Shown in pieces: positions 33,518 through 43,163 of a stretch of 58,725 nt of DNA. The DNA is from DATHSY01 sp046729855 (lineage in GTDB: Bacteria; Actinomycetota; UBA4738; HRBIN12): the NCBI GenBank assembly GCA_046729855.1, contig JBKPHM010000034.1:1-58725 (forward strand), in the 5' to 3' direction. The stretch's first letter is position 1. Each line of letters starts with the position of its first letter. The position numbers and the translations under genes were made by a program. Below the pieces are notes generated by a model. The model ran no database searches. It was given only the letters and a program-made list of their open reading frames with translations, and was not told where the DNA came from.

Positions 33518-36366
33518 ATCTGCTCGCCCGCCTCCTTCGCATCCGCAAGGGCGAGGGGCGCGTCGCAGTGCTCGTCGTCGGACTCATGCTGGTCTCCATG
33601 GCCGCCATCACGATCGGCGAGAGCGGGATCGACGCACTGTTCTTCGATCGCGTGGGGTCCCGTGCGCTCCCGGTCATGTACCTGCTCCAGGGCAGCGTGA
33701 CGTTCATGGCGATGCTGGGCCTGTCCGGTGCGCTCGGACGGCTCGGGCCGCGACGCGGGTACCTTGCGGCGCCCGTCGCGCTCGGCGTGCTGGTGCTCGC
33801 CGAACGGGCGTTGATCGCCGCTGACGTGGCCGGCATCTACCAGGCCATGTGGATCACGGTCGGACTCGGCACGCTCGTGCAGGGCGTGTTCCTGTGGGGA
33901 ACCGCCGGTGCCGTGGTCGACACGAGACAGGCCAAGCGGCTGTTTCCGATCTTCGCCGCGGGCGGGATCCTCGGGGCCGTCCTCGGGGGCCTGCTCACGC
34001 GGCCCCTCGCGTCGCTGCTCGGCGCCCAAAACCTCTTGTTCGTGTGGGCTGCAGGCCTCGGCGGCGCGTTCGTGCTCGCCCGCCTCGTGCTGGGCGCTCC
34101 TGCGTCGCGAGGCCGACGACCCGCTCGCCGGCGCCGTTCCGCGCTCGGCGACATGACGCAGGGGTTCGCGTTCGTCCGCCGGTCTCGCCTGCTCGTGTGG
34201 ATGACGGTTGCGGCCGTTCTGTTCTCTGTCCTGTTCTACTCGCTGTATCTGCCGTACGCCCGGGCGGCGAGCGAGCGCTACCCCGATCCGGACGAGCTGG
34301 CCGCGTTCTTCGGGCTGTTTTGGGCGGCCGTGACCGGAGCGGCGTTTCTCGTTTCGGTGCTGGTCACCAACCGCCTGTTCGCATGGCTCGGAGTCGCGGC
34401 CATGGTGCTCCTGCTCCCGGTGATGTACCTGGGGGCGTTCGGGATCCTGCTCGTTCGGTCGGGCTTCGCGACGCTCGTCCTCATCAGGTTCGTGATGGGG
34501 GTGTGGCTCCAGGGCGTGGCCTCACCGGGTTGGGAGACCCTGACCAACGTGGTGCCGGAGTCGCGGCGTGATCAGACGCGTGCGTTCCTCAACGGAGGCC
34601 CGACCCAGATCGGGACGGTGATCGCGGGCGTGATCGCGCTCGTCGGTCAGGACGTGCTCACCCTCCAGCAGTTCGCCGTGATCGGGTTGGTCGCCGCAGC
34701 CCTGACGACGCTCGCGGCGGTGCGGATGCGCCGATCCTATGCGGGCGCCCTGGTGGATGCGCTTCGTGCAGCTCGACCGCAGGTGTTCGGCCGCTCCGCC
34801 GCGGTCGGGGCACCGATCGTCCCCGTCATCGACGCCGAGGCAGCACAGGTCCTGTCGGGGTCGATCGGATCACCGGACGTGCACGTCCGCCGTCTCGCGT
34901 ATCAACTCCTGGCCGACGTTCCGCCGGAGGCTCGTCCCGAGCAGATCGCCACCGGCCTGCAGGACGAGGACACGATCGTTCGCCTCGCTGCGACGCGGTC
35001 CGTCGACATCGCGACCGCGGAAATGCAAGACGCGGTCTTGGCGCTGATCGGGGACCACGACCCGGCCGTCGCCGCAGCGGCGGCAGCGCGACTGTTGGGC
35101 GCGACCGACGACTCGCGTCCCGAGCGGCGGCTCTGTCACCTCCTTGCCGATCCGGACGATCGCGCGCGGCGCATCGCACTGGATCAGTTGGAGCTGGCGC
35201 CGCCCGAGCGAGCGGCTCCTCTCGCGGCCGGACTGCTGACCGACGCCTCCGGTGCCGTTCGCGCAGCCGCGCTCGAACGGCTCGCCGCGGTGGACCCCAG
35301 GGGCGTCGCGGATCGGGCGGCGGCCGCGATCCGCGATCCGGATCCGGCCGTTCGCATCGCCGCCGGGCGGGCGCTGGGGTTGGCGGACGGGCACCACATG
35401 CCGCTGATCCTCGAAGCGCTCGGCGACCCCCGTTGTTCGGACGCCGCGGTCGAGGCGATCCGGTGCTTCGAGCCGAACGGCGACGGCGAGCTCGTCAGGG
35501 AGTTCGTTGGCTCATCGGCGGCTCGCGCGGCCCGGGACCGCCGCCTCGCTGCCGCGGTCCCTCCAGGCGACGATGTCGCCGAGCTTCTGCGCGAAGCGCT
35601 GCTGGAGCGAGGACGCCGTGTCGCTCGGTCCGCCCTGTGGGCGGCCGCCGCTCTCGCACCACGTCGAGACGAGATGCAGACTGCGATCGAGAACCTCAAC
35701 GGCGTCTCGCAGGTGTCGGCGACGGCGCTGGAGACGATCGAGGCAGCCGGCGAGAAGGCGTTGGTGCGCCCGCTGCTGGCGATGTGGGAGCCGCTCGCCG
35801 CCCCGAAGCGAGACGACGCGTGGCTGCCGCTCGCTCGTCACGACGATGATCTGTTCATCAGGCGATGCGCCGAGCTCGCCCGTGCCAGGCTGGAAGGAGG
35901 TCCCGTGCCAGACACCGTCGAAGCATTCTCGTTGGTCGAACGCGTGCTCTACCTGCGCAAGGTCTCCCTGTTCGCCGAGCTTCCGGTCGCGGATCTCGAG
36001 CGGGTCGCCGAGATCGCGCAGGAGCACGGCTACGCCGACGGAGAGGTCATCGCGGCCGAGGGGGAGCTCGGTGACGAGCTTCACATCGTGATCGATGGCT
36101 CGATCCGCGTTGTGCAGGATCGCGACGGCTCGGAGGTCCATCTCGCGCGACGATCCGCGGGAGAAGTCGTGGGTGAGCTGTCGATCATCACCGAGGAACC
36201 GAGGGTCGCCTCGCTCGTTGCCGAAGGAGCGGTGCGCACGGTTGGGCTCGATCGGCGCGACTTCGAGAGCATGCTTCGCGAACGACCTGACATCGCCCTC
36301 GCAGTGATGCGGATGCTCGCCGGCCGCCTCGCCCAGGAGGCCCGCCGCTCCGACGTCGCCCGTTGA
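33514..36366 (+). CDS. Carrier-like membrane protein fused to HEAT repeats and a cyclic-nucleotide-binding domain
   Basis: 950 residues in three parts. Residues 1-405 hold about 10-12 membrane helices resembling nucleotide-exchange (NTT)/MFS carriers. Residues 430-800 are Ala-rich repeats of the HEAT/PBS type (DVHVRRLAYQLLADV, DPDPAVRIAAGRAL). Residues 814-950 are a CRP-like cyclic-nucleotide-binding domain with the phosphate cassette GELSIITEEPRVAS, including Glu888 and Arg897. Coupled by ATGA to the adenylate cyclase, so cAMP made by the partner is the likely ligand, regulating transport or signalling. The cargo is unknown. Confidence 0.85.
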   Translation: MNLLARLLRIRKGEGRVAVLVVGLMLVSMAAITIGESGIDALFFDRVGSRALPVMYLLQGSVTFMAMLGLSGALGRLGPRRGYLAAPVALGVLVLAERALIAADVAGIYQAMWITVGLGTLVQGVFLWGTAGAVVDTRQAKRLFPIFAAGGILGAVLGGLLTRPLASLLGAQNLLFVWAAGLGGAFVLARLVLGAPASRGRRPARRRRSALGDMTQGFAFVRRSRLLVWMTVAAVLFSVLFYSLYLPYARAASERYPDPDELAAFFGLFWAAVTGAAFLVSVLVTNRLFAWLGVAAMVLLLPVMYLGAFGILLVRSGFATLVLIRFVMGVWLQGVASPGWETLTNVVPESRRDQTRAFLNGGPTQIGTVIAGVIALVGQDVLTLQQFAVIGLVAAALTTLAAVRMRRSYAGALVDALRAARPQVFGRSAAVGAPIVPVIDAEAAQVLSGSIGSPDVHVRRLAYQLLADVPPEARPEQIATGLQDEDTIVRLAATRSVDIATAEMQDAVLALIGDHDPAVAAAAAARLLGATDDSRPERRLCHLLADPDDRARRIALDQLELAPPERAAPLAAGLLTDASGAVRAAALERLAAVDPRGVADRAAAAIRDPDPAVRIAAGRALGLADGHHMPLILEALGDPRCSDAAVEAIRCFEPNGDGELVREFVGSSAARAARDRRLAAAVPPGDDVAELLREALLERGRRVARSALWAAAALAPRRDEMQTAIENLNGVSQVSATALETIEAAGEKALVRPLLAMWEPLAAPKRDDAWLPLARHDDDLFIRRCAELARARLEGGPVPDTVEAFSLVERVLYLRKVSLFAELPVADLERVAEIAQEHGYADGEVIAAEGELGDELHIVIDGSIRVVQDRDGSEVHLARRSAGEVVGELSIITEEPRVASLVAEGAVRTVGLDRRDFESMLRERPDIALAVMRMLAGRLAQEARRSDVAR

Positions 36367-36390
36367 GCGAAGGTCGAGGCGCGGCTCGGA

Positions 36391-36948
36391 TCAGCGACGC
36401 AACGAGACATCGGGCGGCGGGATGAGAGCCGCAATGGCCCACACGAGCGGCCACAGACGTTCACGGGCCGCGGGCGAGCGATCGACCAGGATCACGGCCG
36501 GTTCCACGATCTCGTGATAGAGGTGATACACGATCGCCTCGGCCGCGCTCCTTGCTAGCTCCTCATCCGCGACGACGTCCTCGAGGGTCGCCGTGCGAGA
36601 ATCGCCCGGCGGCGCGGGATCGATCTCGATCGTGCCATACGTCGGGATGCCATCCGTCGAAGACATGTGCCCGTCGCCGGCGCCGGCCTTCTCAGCCGCA
36701 CGTCGGACGGACGCCTCGAACTCCTCGTACCTCTCCTGTTCCTCCTCGTTCAGGAGGTGAAGGATCGAGTTCGTGATGGCCGGCGCGATCGTCCACTCGG
36801 CGTGTGCGCCGAGCTCCGCAAGGCCCTGAAGCACGATGGTCGCAAGCTCGGCCCTTCCGATCGGAGCGGACGGTGTGAAGCGATCGAGGCCCTGCAGACG
36901 ATGGGCCGCCGCGTTCACCGATGCATCAGCTCTCTCGACTCCCAACAT
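36391..36948 (-). CDS. Hypothetical soluble protein
   Basis: 185 residues, no membrane segment, acidic middle (EEEQERYEEFEASV). It begins MLGVERADASVNAAAHRL with AAGGAGGAAGG upstream, a strong ribosome site, which decides the start at 36948 rather than the in-frame ATG at 36969. Contains FTPSAPIGRAELATIVLQGL and a C-terminal proline-rich end. I do not recognise a family. Convergent with the carrier/cNMP gene. Confidence 0.65.
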   Translation of the reverse strand: MLGVERADASVNAAAHRLQGLDRFTPSAPIGRAELATIVLQGLAELGAHAEWTIAPAITNSILHLLNEEEQERYEEFEASVRRAAEKAGAGDGHMSSTDGIPTYGTIEIDPAPPGDSRTATLEDVVADEELARSAAEAIVYHLYHEIVEPAVILVDRSPAARERLWPLVWAIAALIPPPDVSLRR

Positions 36949-36995
36949 CGCCTTCCTCCTTGTCCTCACGATGAGGCTCCAAACCCCGCGCTTGG

Positions 36996-38552
36996 ATGCA
37001 TCGGCGGATGACGGCGTGCACCTTTACCCCGCCGGCACCGGCCAGATTGCCTCCCCCATCCGGCCGACAATCCTGGAACGACGGAGACGGGGTTCCGCAC
37101 CGACGGACGTCTACACTTCGTTGGCGTTCGGTTCTCAGACAGATCGACACCGTCATCGAGACTCATCGACTCATCGCGGCGCGCTACCGGCTCGGCGACG
37201 TGCTCGGACGGAGCCTCATGTCCGAGGTCCGTCGGGGCGAAGACACGCGTCTCGAACGAGCCGTGGCGATCAAGCTGCTACGCGACGATGGGGATCGCCG
37301 CTCGATCGAAAGGTTCCAGCAGGAGGCGCAGATCCTCGCGCGGCTGCACCACCCCAACGTGGTCAGCGTGTTCGACGCCGGGGTCGACGGTGACGATCGA
37401 TTCATCGTGATGGAGCTGGTTGACGGACCCACGCTTCGCGAGCTTCTCGACGACGCGGGTCCGCTCGCGCCCGAGCGTGCAGGGGAGATCGCGAGCGGCC
37501 TGGCCGCTGCGCTCGGGTTCGCCCACGGCCATCACGTCGTGCACCGGGACGTGAAGCCGTCGAACGTTCTGCTTCCGCCCGACGGCCGCACGAAGCTCGT
37601 CGACATGGGGATCGCAGGACTGCTATCTCAGCAGGCGCTCACCATGACGCTGAGCGCGGTTGGCACCGCGCGATACATGTCGCCAGAACAGGCGCGAGGC
37701 GAGCGCCTCGACGGTCGATCGGACATCTATTCCTTGGGCTGTGTGCTGTTCGAGATGCTCACGGGCCGAACGCCGTTCCAGGGGAACCCTGTGGCGCTTT
37801 CGCACGCGCACGTGCACACGCCCGCGCCACGTGTCCGCTCCGTCAACCCTGCTGCTCCCGTCGCGATGGACGAACTCGTGGCGGCGATGCTGGAGAAGGA
37901 TCCGGCCCGTCGTCCGCAGACGGGCGAGGAGGTGCGGTCGTCGCTCGAGGCTGCGACGACGGAGCCAGTCGAGCACGCGACGCTCGTCCCGCCGGCCGCC
38001 GCGACGGAAACGCGTGCGCTCGAGGCTGCCATCCCGAGCGTGGCTCCACTGCCGACGCCGCCACCTCCCGCAGAGATTCGTCGGCGGGATCCGCGCTTCA
38101 TGCCACTGCTTCTATTAGCCGGAGCGGTGGTCCTCGCCATCGCGTGGCTCGTCGTCGGTTCACCTGGCGGACCGGAGCAGCGGCCGAGCGAGGGCCGGCC
38201 CCAGGATGGAGGCGTCGACACGAGCCAGCGATCCTCCGCGGGCGCCCAGGCCTCGACTCCCGAGGAGGCGTTCGACAACCTCATGGCGGCGATCGACGCC
38301 GCCGGGATGTCCGCCGATTCTGAGGACAAGGTGCGTGAACAGGCGTTCAAGCTCCGTGAGCATCTGCTGGACGGAAAGACCGACGACATCTCCAAGGATG
38401 CAGAGGAGTTCCTGAAGGAGTTGGACGAACGCACCGAAGACGGCGACCTCTCCGCGCCCGGAGCGGAGACGATCCGTGCGGCGCTCCGAGCGTACTTGGC
38501 GGCCATCGACGTACCCGTTCCGACCTTGTCCGAGGAGGACGAGGACGAGTGA
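36996..38552 (+). CDS. Membrane-anchored Ser/Thr protein kinase
   Basis: Up to 518 residues. PknB-type kinase domain about 64-320: Lys93 in VAIKLL, HRDVKPSN (184-191), DMG at 204-206 in place of DFG, and GTARYMSPEQ. The glycine loop is degenerate (LGRSLMSEV instead of GxGxxG). One transmembrane helix (369-389) leads to an extracellular Ser/Gln/acidic tail of 130 residues. The start is uncertain: no good ribosome site precedes ATG 36996 or ATG 37008, and the first 60 residues are not conserved-looking. Coupled to the DUF2157 gene (GTGA). Confidence 0.85.
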   Translation: MHRRMTACTFTPPAPARLPPPSGRQSWNDGDGVPHRRTSTLRWRSVLRQIDTVIETHRLIAARYRLGDVLGRSLMSEVRRGEDTRLERAVAIKLLRDDGDRRSIERFQQEAQILARLHHPNVVSVFDAGVDGDDRFIVMELVDGPTLRELLDDAGPLAPERAGEIASGLAAALGFAHGHHVVHRDVKPSNVLLPPDGRTKLVDMGIAGLLSQQALTMTLSAVGTARYMSPEQARGERLDGRSDIYSLGCVLFEMLTGRTPFQGNPVALSHAHVHTPAPRVRSVNPAAPVAMDELVAAMLEKDPARRPQTGEEVRSSLEAATTEPVEHATLVPPAAATETRALEAAIPSVAPLPTPPPPAEIRRRDPRFMPLLLLAGAVVLAIAWLVVGSPGGPEQRPSEGRPQDGGVDTSQRSSAGAQASTPEEAFDNLMAAIDAAGMSADSEDKVREQAFKLREHLLDGKTDDISKDAEEFLKELDERTEDGDLSAPGAETIRAALRAYLAAIDVPVPTLSEEDEDE

Positions 38553-39517
38553 GCACCCCGGCCGAGTCGGTGAGCAGGCAGCTCGACCGCTGGGTCGAGC
38601 ACGGCCTGATCACCGCGGACCAGGCCGACGCGATCCGGCGCTTCGAGCGTGCCGAGGCACCGCCCGTGCGCCTGCCGCCGGTTGCCGAGGCAGCTGCTTA
38701 CCTCGGGATCCTGCTGGCGGTCGCGGCTGCGTACGCCCTCTGGACGCAGCTCGCGGAGGACGAAGGCGATCCAACCCGGCTGTGGCTCTCCGGCGGCTTC
38801 GTCCTTGTCCTGCTGCTGGTCGGATGGGCGGTTGGGCGCGGCGAGGAGCGCGCGACGCGCCGGCTCGGTGCCACGCTGTGGCTGCTTGCCGCCATCGCGG
38901 CCGGGTTCGTGACGCTCGACGGCTACCGCGTTGCCACCGACGGTGGCGGTCTCCCCGACGTGACGACGCTAGCCGTCGGGGTCGCCGGGCTGATCGTTGG
39001 GGGCGGCACCTACCTGCTTCGACGGGAGGCCGCGACCCAGGTCGCGGCCTTCCTCGGTCTCGTGGTCACCCTCGTTGGCCTCCCCGTCTGGCTGATCGAC
39101 GATCCGGAGACCCACTCGTGGGCGATCGTGGTCGCGCTGCTGTCGGCGGGAGCGGCGTGGCTCGGGCTGGACGCGCAGCGACGGCTCCCGCCGTCTCGCG
39201 TCGGCGCCGTCCTGGGCTCGATCGCCGTCGAGATCGCGCCCCTGTTTGCCCTCGCGGAGGGCGGGCAGACAGGGCCTTCGCTCCTCGTCGGAACGGCTGT
39301 CTCAGCGGGGCTGCTCCTGGCCGGGGTTCGTCTGCCGGGATCGGCGGTGATGGTGGTTGCCGCGCTCGGCCTCTTCGGCTACCTGACCGGCGCGATCCTG
39401 CACTACTTCGGGGAGACGGTCGGAGCGCCGCTCGCCCTTCTGGCCGGCGGCGCCTTGATGCTCGGCGTGGCGCTCGTCGTCACGAGGCTGCGTCGGAAAG
39501 AGGGCCCGCCGCTGTAG
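38549..39517 (+). CDS. DUF2157-type multi-pass membrane protein
   Basis: 322 residues. A soluble N-terminal motif (RQLDRWVEHGLITADQADAI) typical of DUF2157 is followed by about eight to nine hydrophobic helices. Function of the family is unknown. The GTG start overlaps the kinase stop (GTGA), so the two are probably expressed in fixed ratio and the membrane protein may be a partner or substrate of the kinase. Confidence 0.8.
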   Translation: MSTPAESVSRQLDRWVEHGLITADQADAIRRFERAEAPPVRLPPVAEAAAYLGILLAVAAAYALWTQLAEDEGDPTRLWLSGGFVLVLLLVGWAVGRGEERATRRLGATLWLLAAIAAGFVTLDGYRVATDGGGLPDVTTLAVGVAGLIVGGGTYLLRREAATQVAAFLGLVVTLVGLPVWLIDDPETHSWAIVVALLSAGAAWLGLDAQRRLPPSRVGAVLGSIAVEIAPLFALAEGGQTGPSLLVGTAVSAGLLLAGVRLPGSAVMVVAALGLFGYLTGAILHYFGETVGAPLALLAGGALMLGVALVVTRLRRKEGPPL

Positions 39518-39611
39518 CCGGGCCGCACCTCCAACCTCTTGCGCGATGAACGAGGGTCTCAATACGTTCGACCTGTAACCGTTCGCGTGGATCGACGCTT
39601 GGATTCCGAAC

Positions 39612-40664
39612 ATGGTCACATTACCCCCGCCACCACCTGTGGACGTCCGTGCGGGTCGGCGGTGGCCGCTGATCGCGGCGATCGTCGTGGGCGCCGCCAT
39701 CGTGGGCGCCGCGGTGTGGCTCATCGTTTCGGTTGCGTCGTCTGGCGGCGCCCCCTCGCTCCGAACCTTCGCCGACCACGGCGTCAAGTTCACGTATCCG
39801 GAGGTGCTGACGCGCTCCGAGGTGGAGCCGTCGTCCGCGTCGTTCGACCGCTTCCTCGGCACGGCCGAGTGGCATGTCGCGCTCGTACGTGACCGGGACA
39901 ACGTGGTCGTCGTGGCGGAGGTCCGGCTCCCATTCATCAGCGACGACTCGAACGCCGACGCCGTCGTGCAGCAGAGCGTCGCGCGGGTCCCGTCGGACAC
40001 GACGCTGAGCGACGGCCCGGACCCGATCGACGTCGGACGTCTCGACGGCTACCGCGTCGTTTGGCGGTCCAACACACCGGAGGGTCACGCCGTGACGAGC
40101 GAGGTCACTGAGATGTTCGAGGGCACATCGTGGTACGTCGTGAAGTGTCAGTACACGACCGCGCTGGCCGACGAGATGCGACGGACATGCCAGCGGATCC
40201 TGGACTCGCTGGAGATTGCGACCGCTCGAGCGGATGCGGCCCACGGCTGGACCGAGCTCGGATCGGCGTCCGACTTCCGGGTGACGGTGCCGCCGGGCTG
40301 GAGGGAGCGGCGGCGCACAGCGTCGAGCCTCGTCGCCTCGGGCGAGGCCTTCGGCCGGCCGATCATCCGGATGTATGTCGAGCACCGACCGACAACCGGC
40401 TCATTCATCGGCTCGGTGAACTCGGACATCGCTCGGGCGACGTCGCAAGGGCTCGAGTGGCTCAGCCGTTCCCGGTTGATGCTTCCGGCCGGACCCTGCG
40501 TCCTAGCGCGCTTCACGGCGGAACGCGGCCGCGTCGACGTGACCGCGTACTACGTTGACGCGGGGAGCGACTTCTACGTGATCGCGTTCGTCTCACGCAG
40601 CGCCGATCGGACGCTCCTTGCGGCGACGCGAGCCGCCGTCGCACGGTCGCTGTCCCCGGCGTAG
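39612..40664 (+). CDS. Membrane-anchored extracytoplasmic hypothetical protein
   Basis: 350 residues: a Pro-rich N-terminus (VTLPPPPPVDV), one transmembrane helix about residues 20-43, and two similar-looking extracytoplasmic parts, each starting with an FxVTxPxxW-like segment (HGVKFTYPEVL near 58, ASDFRVTVPPGW near 219), reminiscent of PsbP/DUF1795-type domains. No catalytic motif seen. Follows the kinase/DUF2157 pair on the same strand after 94 bases. Confidence 0.7.
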   Translation: MVTLPPPPPVDVRAGRRWPLIAAIVVGAAIVGAAVWLIVSVASSGGAPSLRTFADHGVKFTYPEVLTRSEVEPSSASFDRFLGTAEWHVALVRDRDNVVVVAEVRLPFISDDSNADAVVQQSVARVPSDTTLSDGPDPIDVGRLDGYRVVWRSNTPEGHAVTSEVTEMFEGTSWYVVKCQYTTALADEMRRTCQRILDSLEIATARADAAHGWTELGSASDFRVTVPPGWRERRRTASSLVASGEAFGRPIIRMYVEHRPTTGSFIGSVNSDIARATSQGLEWLSRSRLMLPAGPCVLARFTAERGRVDVTAYYVDAGSDFYVIAFVSRSADRTLLAATRAAVARSLSPA

Positions 40665-40735
40665 CGGTTCGTCGGTGAGCGAGACGCCCGCGCGGCGTAT
40701 CGTGACGACGCGATGGCGGAGCAGGGTTGGATGCG

Positions 40736-41383
40736 ATGAGGCCGCCCGGGATCAAGCGCCGGTCCGCCCTGACCCGCGTCCTCGCCGTGTTGGCGGTGGC
40801 GGGCGTCACGTTCGCTGTCGCGGCGACCATCGTTCCATGGCAGATGGCGGCCCTCGTCGGCTGGGACGGCGCAGCGACGACGTTCCTCGTCTGGGTGTGG
40901 GCGACGGTCGCTGGCAAGGACAGTCGGGCCACCGCAGAGCTGGCGTCGGCCGAGGACGATTCGCGTTTCGCCGCCGATGTGGTCCTGATCGCCGCAACCG
41001 TCGCGAGCCTGCTCATCGTCGGCCTCGTCTTCGTCCAAGCAGCGGACATGCCCGGCGCGGCGAGGACTGCGGTCGCGGCCGTCGCGGTGCTGAGCCTCAT
41101 GCTGTCGTGGGCGGCTATCCATACCGTCTACATGCTGCGCTACGCACACCTCTACTACCGCGGGGGTGGAGGGATCGACTTCAACGACGACGAAGCCCCC
41201 GACTACCTCGATTTCGCCTACGTTGCGTTCACGATTGGGATGACATACCAAGTCTCCGACACGAGCATCACGTCGAGAGCGATCCGGATGGCGGCGCTCC
41301 ACCACGCCTTCCTCTCGTTCGTTTTCGGCACCGGCGTGATCGCCACCACGGTCAACCTCGTGGCCGACCTCTACAGCTCGTAG
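40736..41383 (+). CDS. DUF1345 family membrane protein
   Basis: 215 residues, five or so transmembrane helices, with the family hallmark DFAYVAFTIGMTYQVSDT and RAIRMAALHHAFLSFVFG. Function unknown; such proteins resemble voltage-channel-like folds. ATG 40736 has GGAGCAGGG ten bases before; a TTG at 40727 lies too close to that site. Confidence 0.85.
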   Translation: MRPPGIKRRSALTRVLAVLAVAGVTFAVAATIVPWQMAALVGWDGAATTFLVWVWATVAGKDSRATAELASAEDDSRFAADVVLIAATVASLLIVGLVFVQAADMPGAARTAVAAVAVLSLMLSWAAIHTVYMLRYAHLYYRGGGGIDFNDDEAPDYLDFAYVAFTIGMTYQVSDTSITSRAIRMAALHHAFLSFVFGTGVIATTVNLVADLYSS

Positions 41384-41410
41384 CCCGTCCGGATTGAGGG
41401 CGGGGCACGT

Positions 41411-42625
41411 ATGAGCGTCGAGGACCCCCGAGACGGCGCGGAGCGCGATCTCCGAGCGATCCTGCGTATCCAGGCGCTCCGCGCGTTCCTCTACGGGCTG
41501 GGGAGCGTGCTGATCGGTGTGACGCTCGCGGAGGGCGGGCTCACCGACAGGCAGGTGGGCATCATCTTCACCGCGATCCTGATCGGGATGGCCGTTGGCT
41601 CCTTCGTGGTCGGCACGATCGGGGAACGCCTGGGGCGCCGCCGAGCGTACGCCGCGATGCTCGTGCTCGTCGGAGTGGCGGGGACGGTGTTCGCGCTGAC
41701 GCTCTCGTTCCCCGCGCTCATCGCGGCCTCGCTCACGGGGGCGCTGTCGACCGATCCGAACGAGTCCGGCCCGATCACCTCGCTCGAGCAGGCGATGATC
41801 GGCGAGGCGCCCTCGGGCACGCGAATTCGCGTGTTCGGCCGGTACAACGCCATCGCGTTCCTCGCAGGCGCGGTCGGGGCCCTGACGGCGTCGCTCCCAG
41901 CGCTTCTCGACGTCAGCGAGCAGCGGTTCCTGCTCACGTACCCAGTGCTCGCCAGCGTTGCCGTCGTGCTCGCGGCACGGCTGAGCCCGGCGGTAGAGGC
42001 CCGGCGCGTAAGGGATGACGTCGACGCAGCGATCCGCGCTCGCTCGAGGGCGCCGCTCGGTCGCTCGCGTGGCGTCGTGCTCCGACTCGCGTCGCTGTTC
42101 GCGCTTGACTCGTTCGCCGGCGGTTTCGTCGTGCAGTCGTTCGTCGTCTACTGGTTCGGCCGCACCTTCGAGGCATCGACCGAGCTGATGGGCTTCGTCT
42201 TCTTCGTTTCGGGTCTGTTGCAAGCGGCATCGTCCGTCGCCGCATCCAGGATCGCGGCGCGCTTCGGGCTGCTCAACACGATGGTATTCACGCACCTGCC
42301 CTCGAACGTGCTCCTGATGACGGTTCCGCTCGCACCCACGGTGGTGCTGGCGATCGCGCTCTGGCTCGCGCGCGTATCGATCTCGCAGATGGACGTGCCT
42401 GCCCGACAGGCGTACGTGGTCGCGCTCGTCGATCCCGAGGAACGAGTCGCCGCGAGCGCGTACACCAACACGGCTCGATACGTGTCTCGCCCAATCGCGC
42501 CGGCGATCGCTGGCTCTCTGATGCAGACCGCAACGGCAGCGCCGTTCCTCATCGCGGGAGCCCTGAAGATCGTGTATGACGTGCTGATCTTCGCGACGTT
42601 CCGCAGGGTGCGGCTGCCGGCCTAG
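41411..42625 (+). CDS. Major facilitator superfamily transporter
   Basis: 404 residues, about 12 helices. The loop 2/3 motif GxxxDRxGRR appears as GTIGERLGRRRAY near residue 72. Resembles drug/metabolite efflux members; substrate unknown. ATG with GGGCGGGG upstream; 27 bases behind the DUF1345 gene and probably co-transcribed. Confidence 0.88.
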   Translation: MSVEDPRDGAERDLRAILRIQALRAFLYGLGSVLIGVTLAEGGLTDRQVGIIFTAILIGMAVGSFVVGTIGERLGRRRAYAAMLVLVGVAGTVFALTLSFPALIAASLTGALSTDPNESGPITSLEQAMIGEAPSGTRIRVFGRYNAIAFLAGAVGALTASLPALLDVSEQRFLLTYPVLASVAVVLAARLSPAVEARRVRDDVDAAIRARSRAPLGRSRGVVLRLASLFALDSFAGGFVVQSFVVYWFGRTFEASTELMGFVFFVSGLLQAASSVAASRIAARFGLLNTMVFTHLPSNVLLMTVPLAPTVVLAIALWLARVSISQMDVPARQAYVVALVDPEERVAASAYTNTARYVSRPIAPAIAGSLMQTATAAPFLIAGALKIVYDVLIFATFRRVRLPA

Positions 42626-42895
42626 TTAAGATCGACCGGCGATCCAGGCGAATCGAAGCTTCGGCGGCGGTTCCCGCGGACTGCTACCGGTGCATGGGCT
42701 CGCCACGAGTGGATCGAGCGTGTGAGCGCGAAGGCCCGATCGAGGAGACCCTCGTACCGGCGGATGCGGGACCCTCGTCGGCGTCTCGCTGCCGTGGTGG
42801 GTGTTCTGCTTGGGGTGAAGAGCGGAGTGGTGCCCGCGGGTCATCGAGGCTCGGACCGGGCCGGCCGCTCCACGTTGAAAGGAAGGTGGTGTGCG

Positions 42896-43084
42896 ATGAG
42901 CAGCGGCGGCAGCGCCAGCGCAGCGGCGGGCGGAGGCGCGATTTACGGTCTGGGGATCTTCGGTGCTTGGGTGTGGTTCTTCCAGCAGGCGGACAGCTTC
43001 TTTGAATACGTCCTCGCTGTGTTCCAGGGTCTGTTCTGGCCGGCCTTCATGATCTATGAGGTCTTCCAAGCCCTAGCCAGCTGA
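42896..43084 (+). CDS. Small membrane protein
   Basis: 62 residues: a Gly/Ser/Ala-rich start, one helix IYGLGIFGAWVWFFQQA and a second YVLAVFQGLFWPAFMIY. ATG with AAGGAAGG about ten bases upstream. Similar short proteins are common in actinobacteria without a known role. The 270 bases before it (42626-42895) contain nothing I can identify. Confidence 0.75.
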   Translation: MSSGGSASAAAGGGAIYGLGIFGAWVWFFQQADSFFEYVLAVFQGLFWPAFMIYEVFQALAS

Positions 43085-43163
43085 GGAGCGAGCCGCTGGG
43101 CACGGGCCCCGCCAGGGGACACTCGGGCCGTCAGGCGCCACGCCCCTCGGTGGGATCGGGACT

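Noticed and set aside
42626..43069. Minus-strand 147-codon frame
   Set aside because: It runs antisense through the small membrane-protein gene, which has a strong ribosome site, and shows no protein-like motif.
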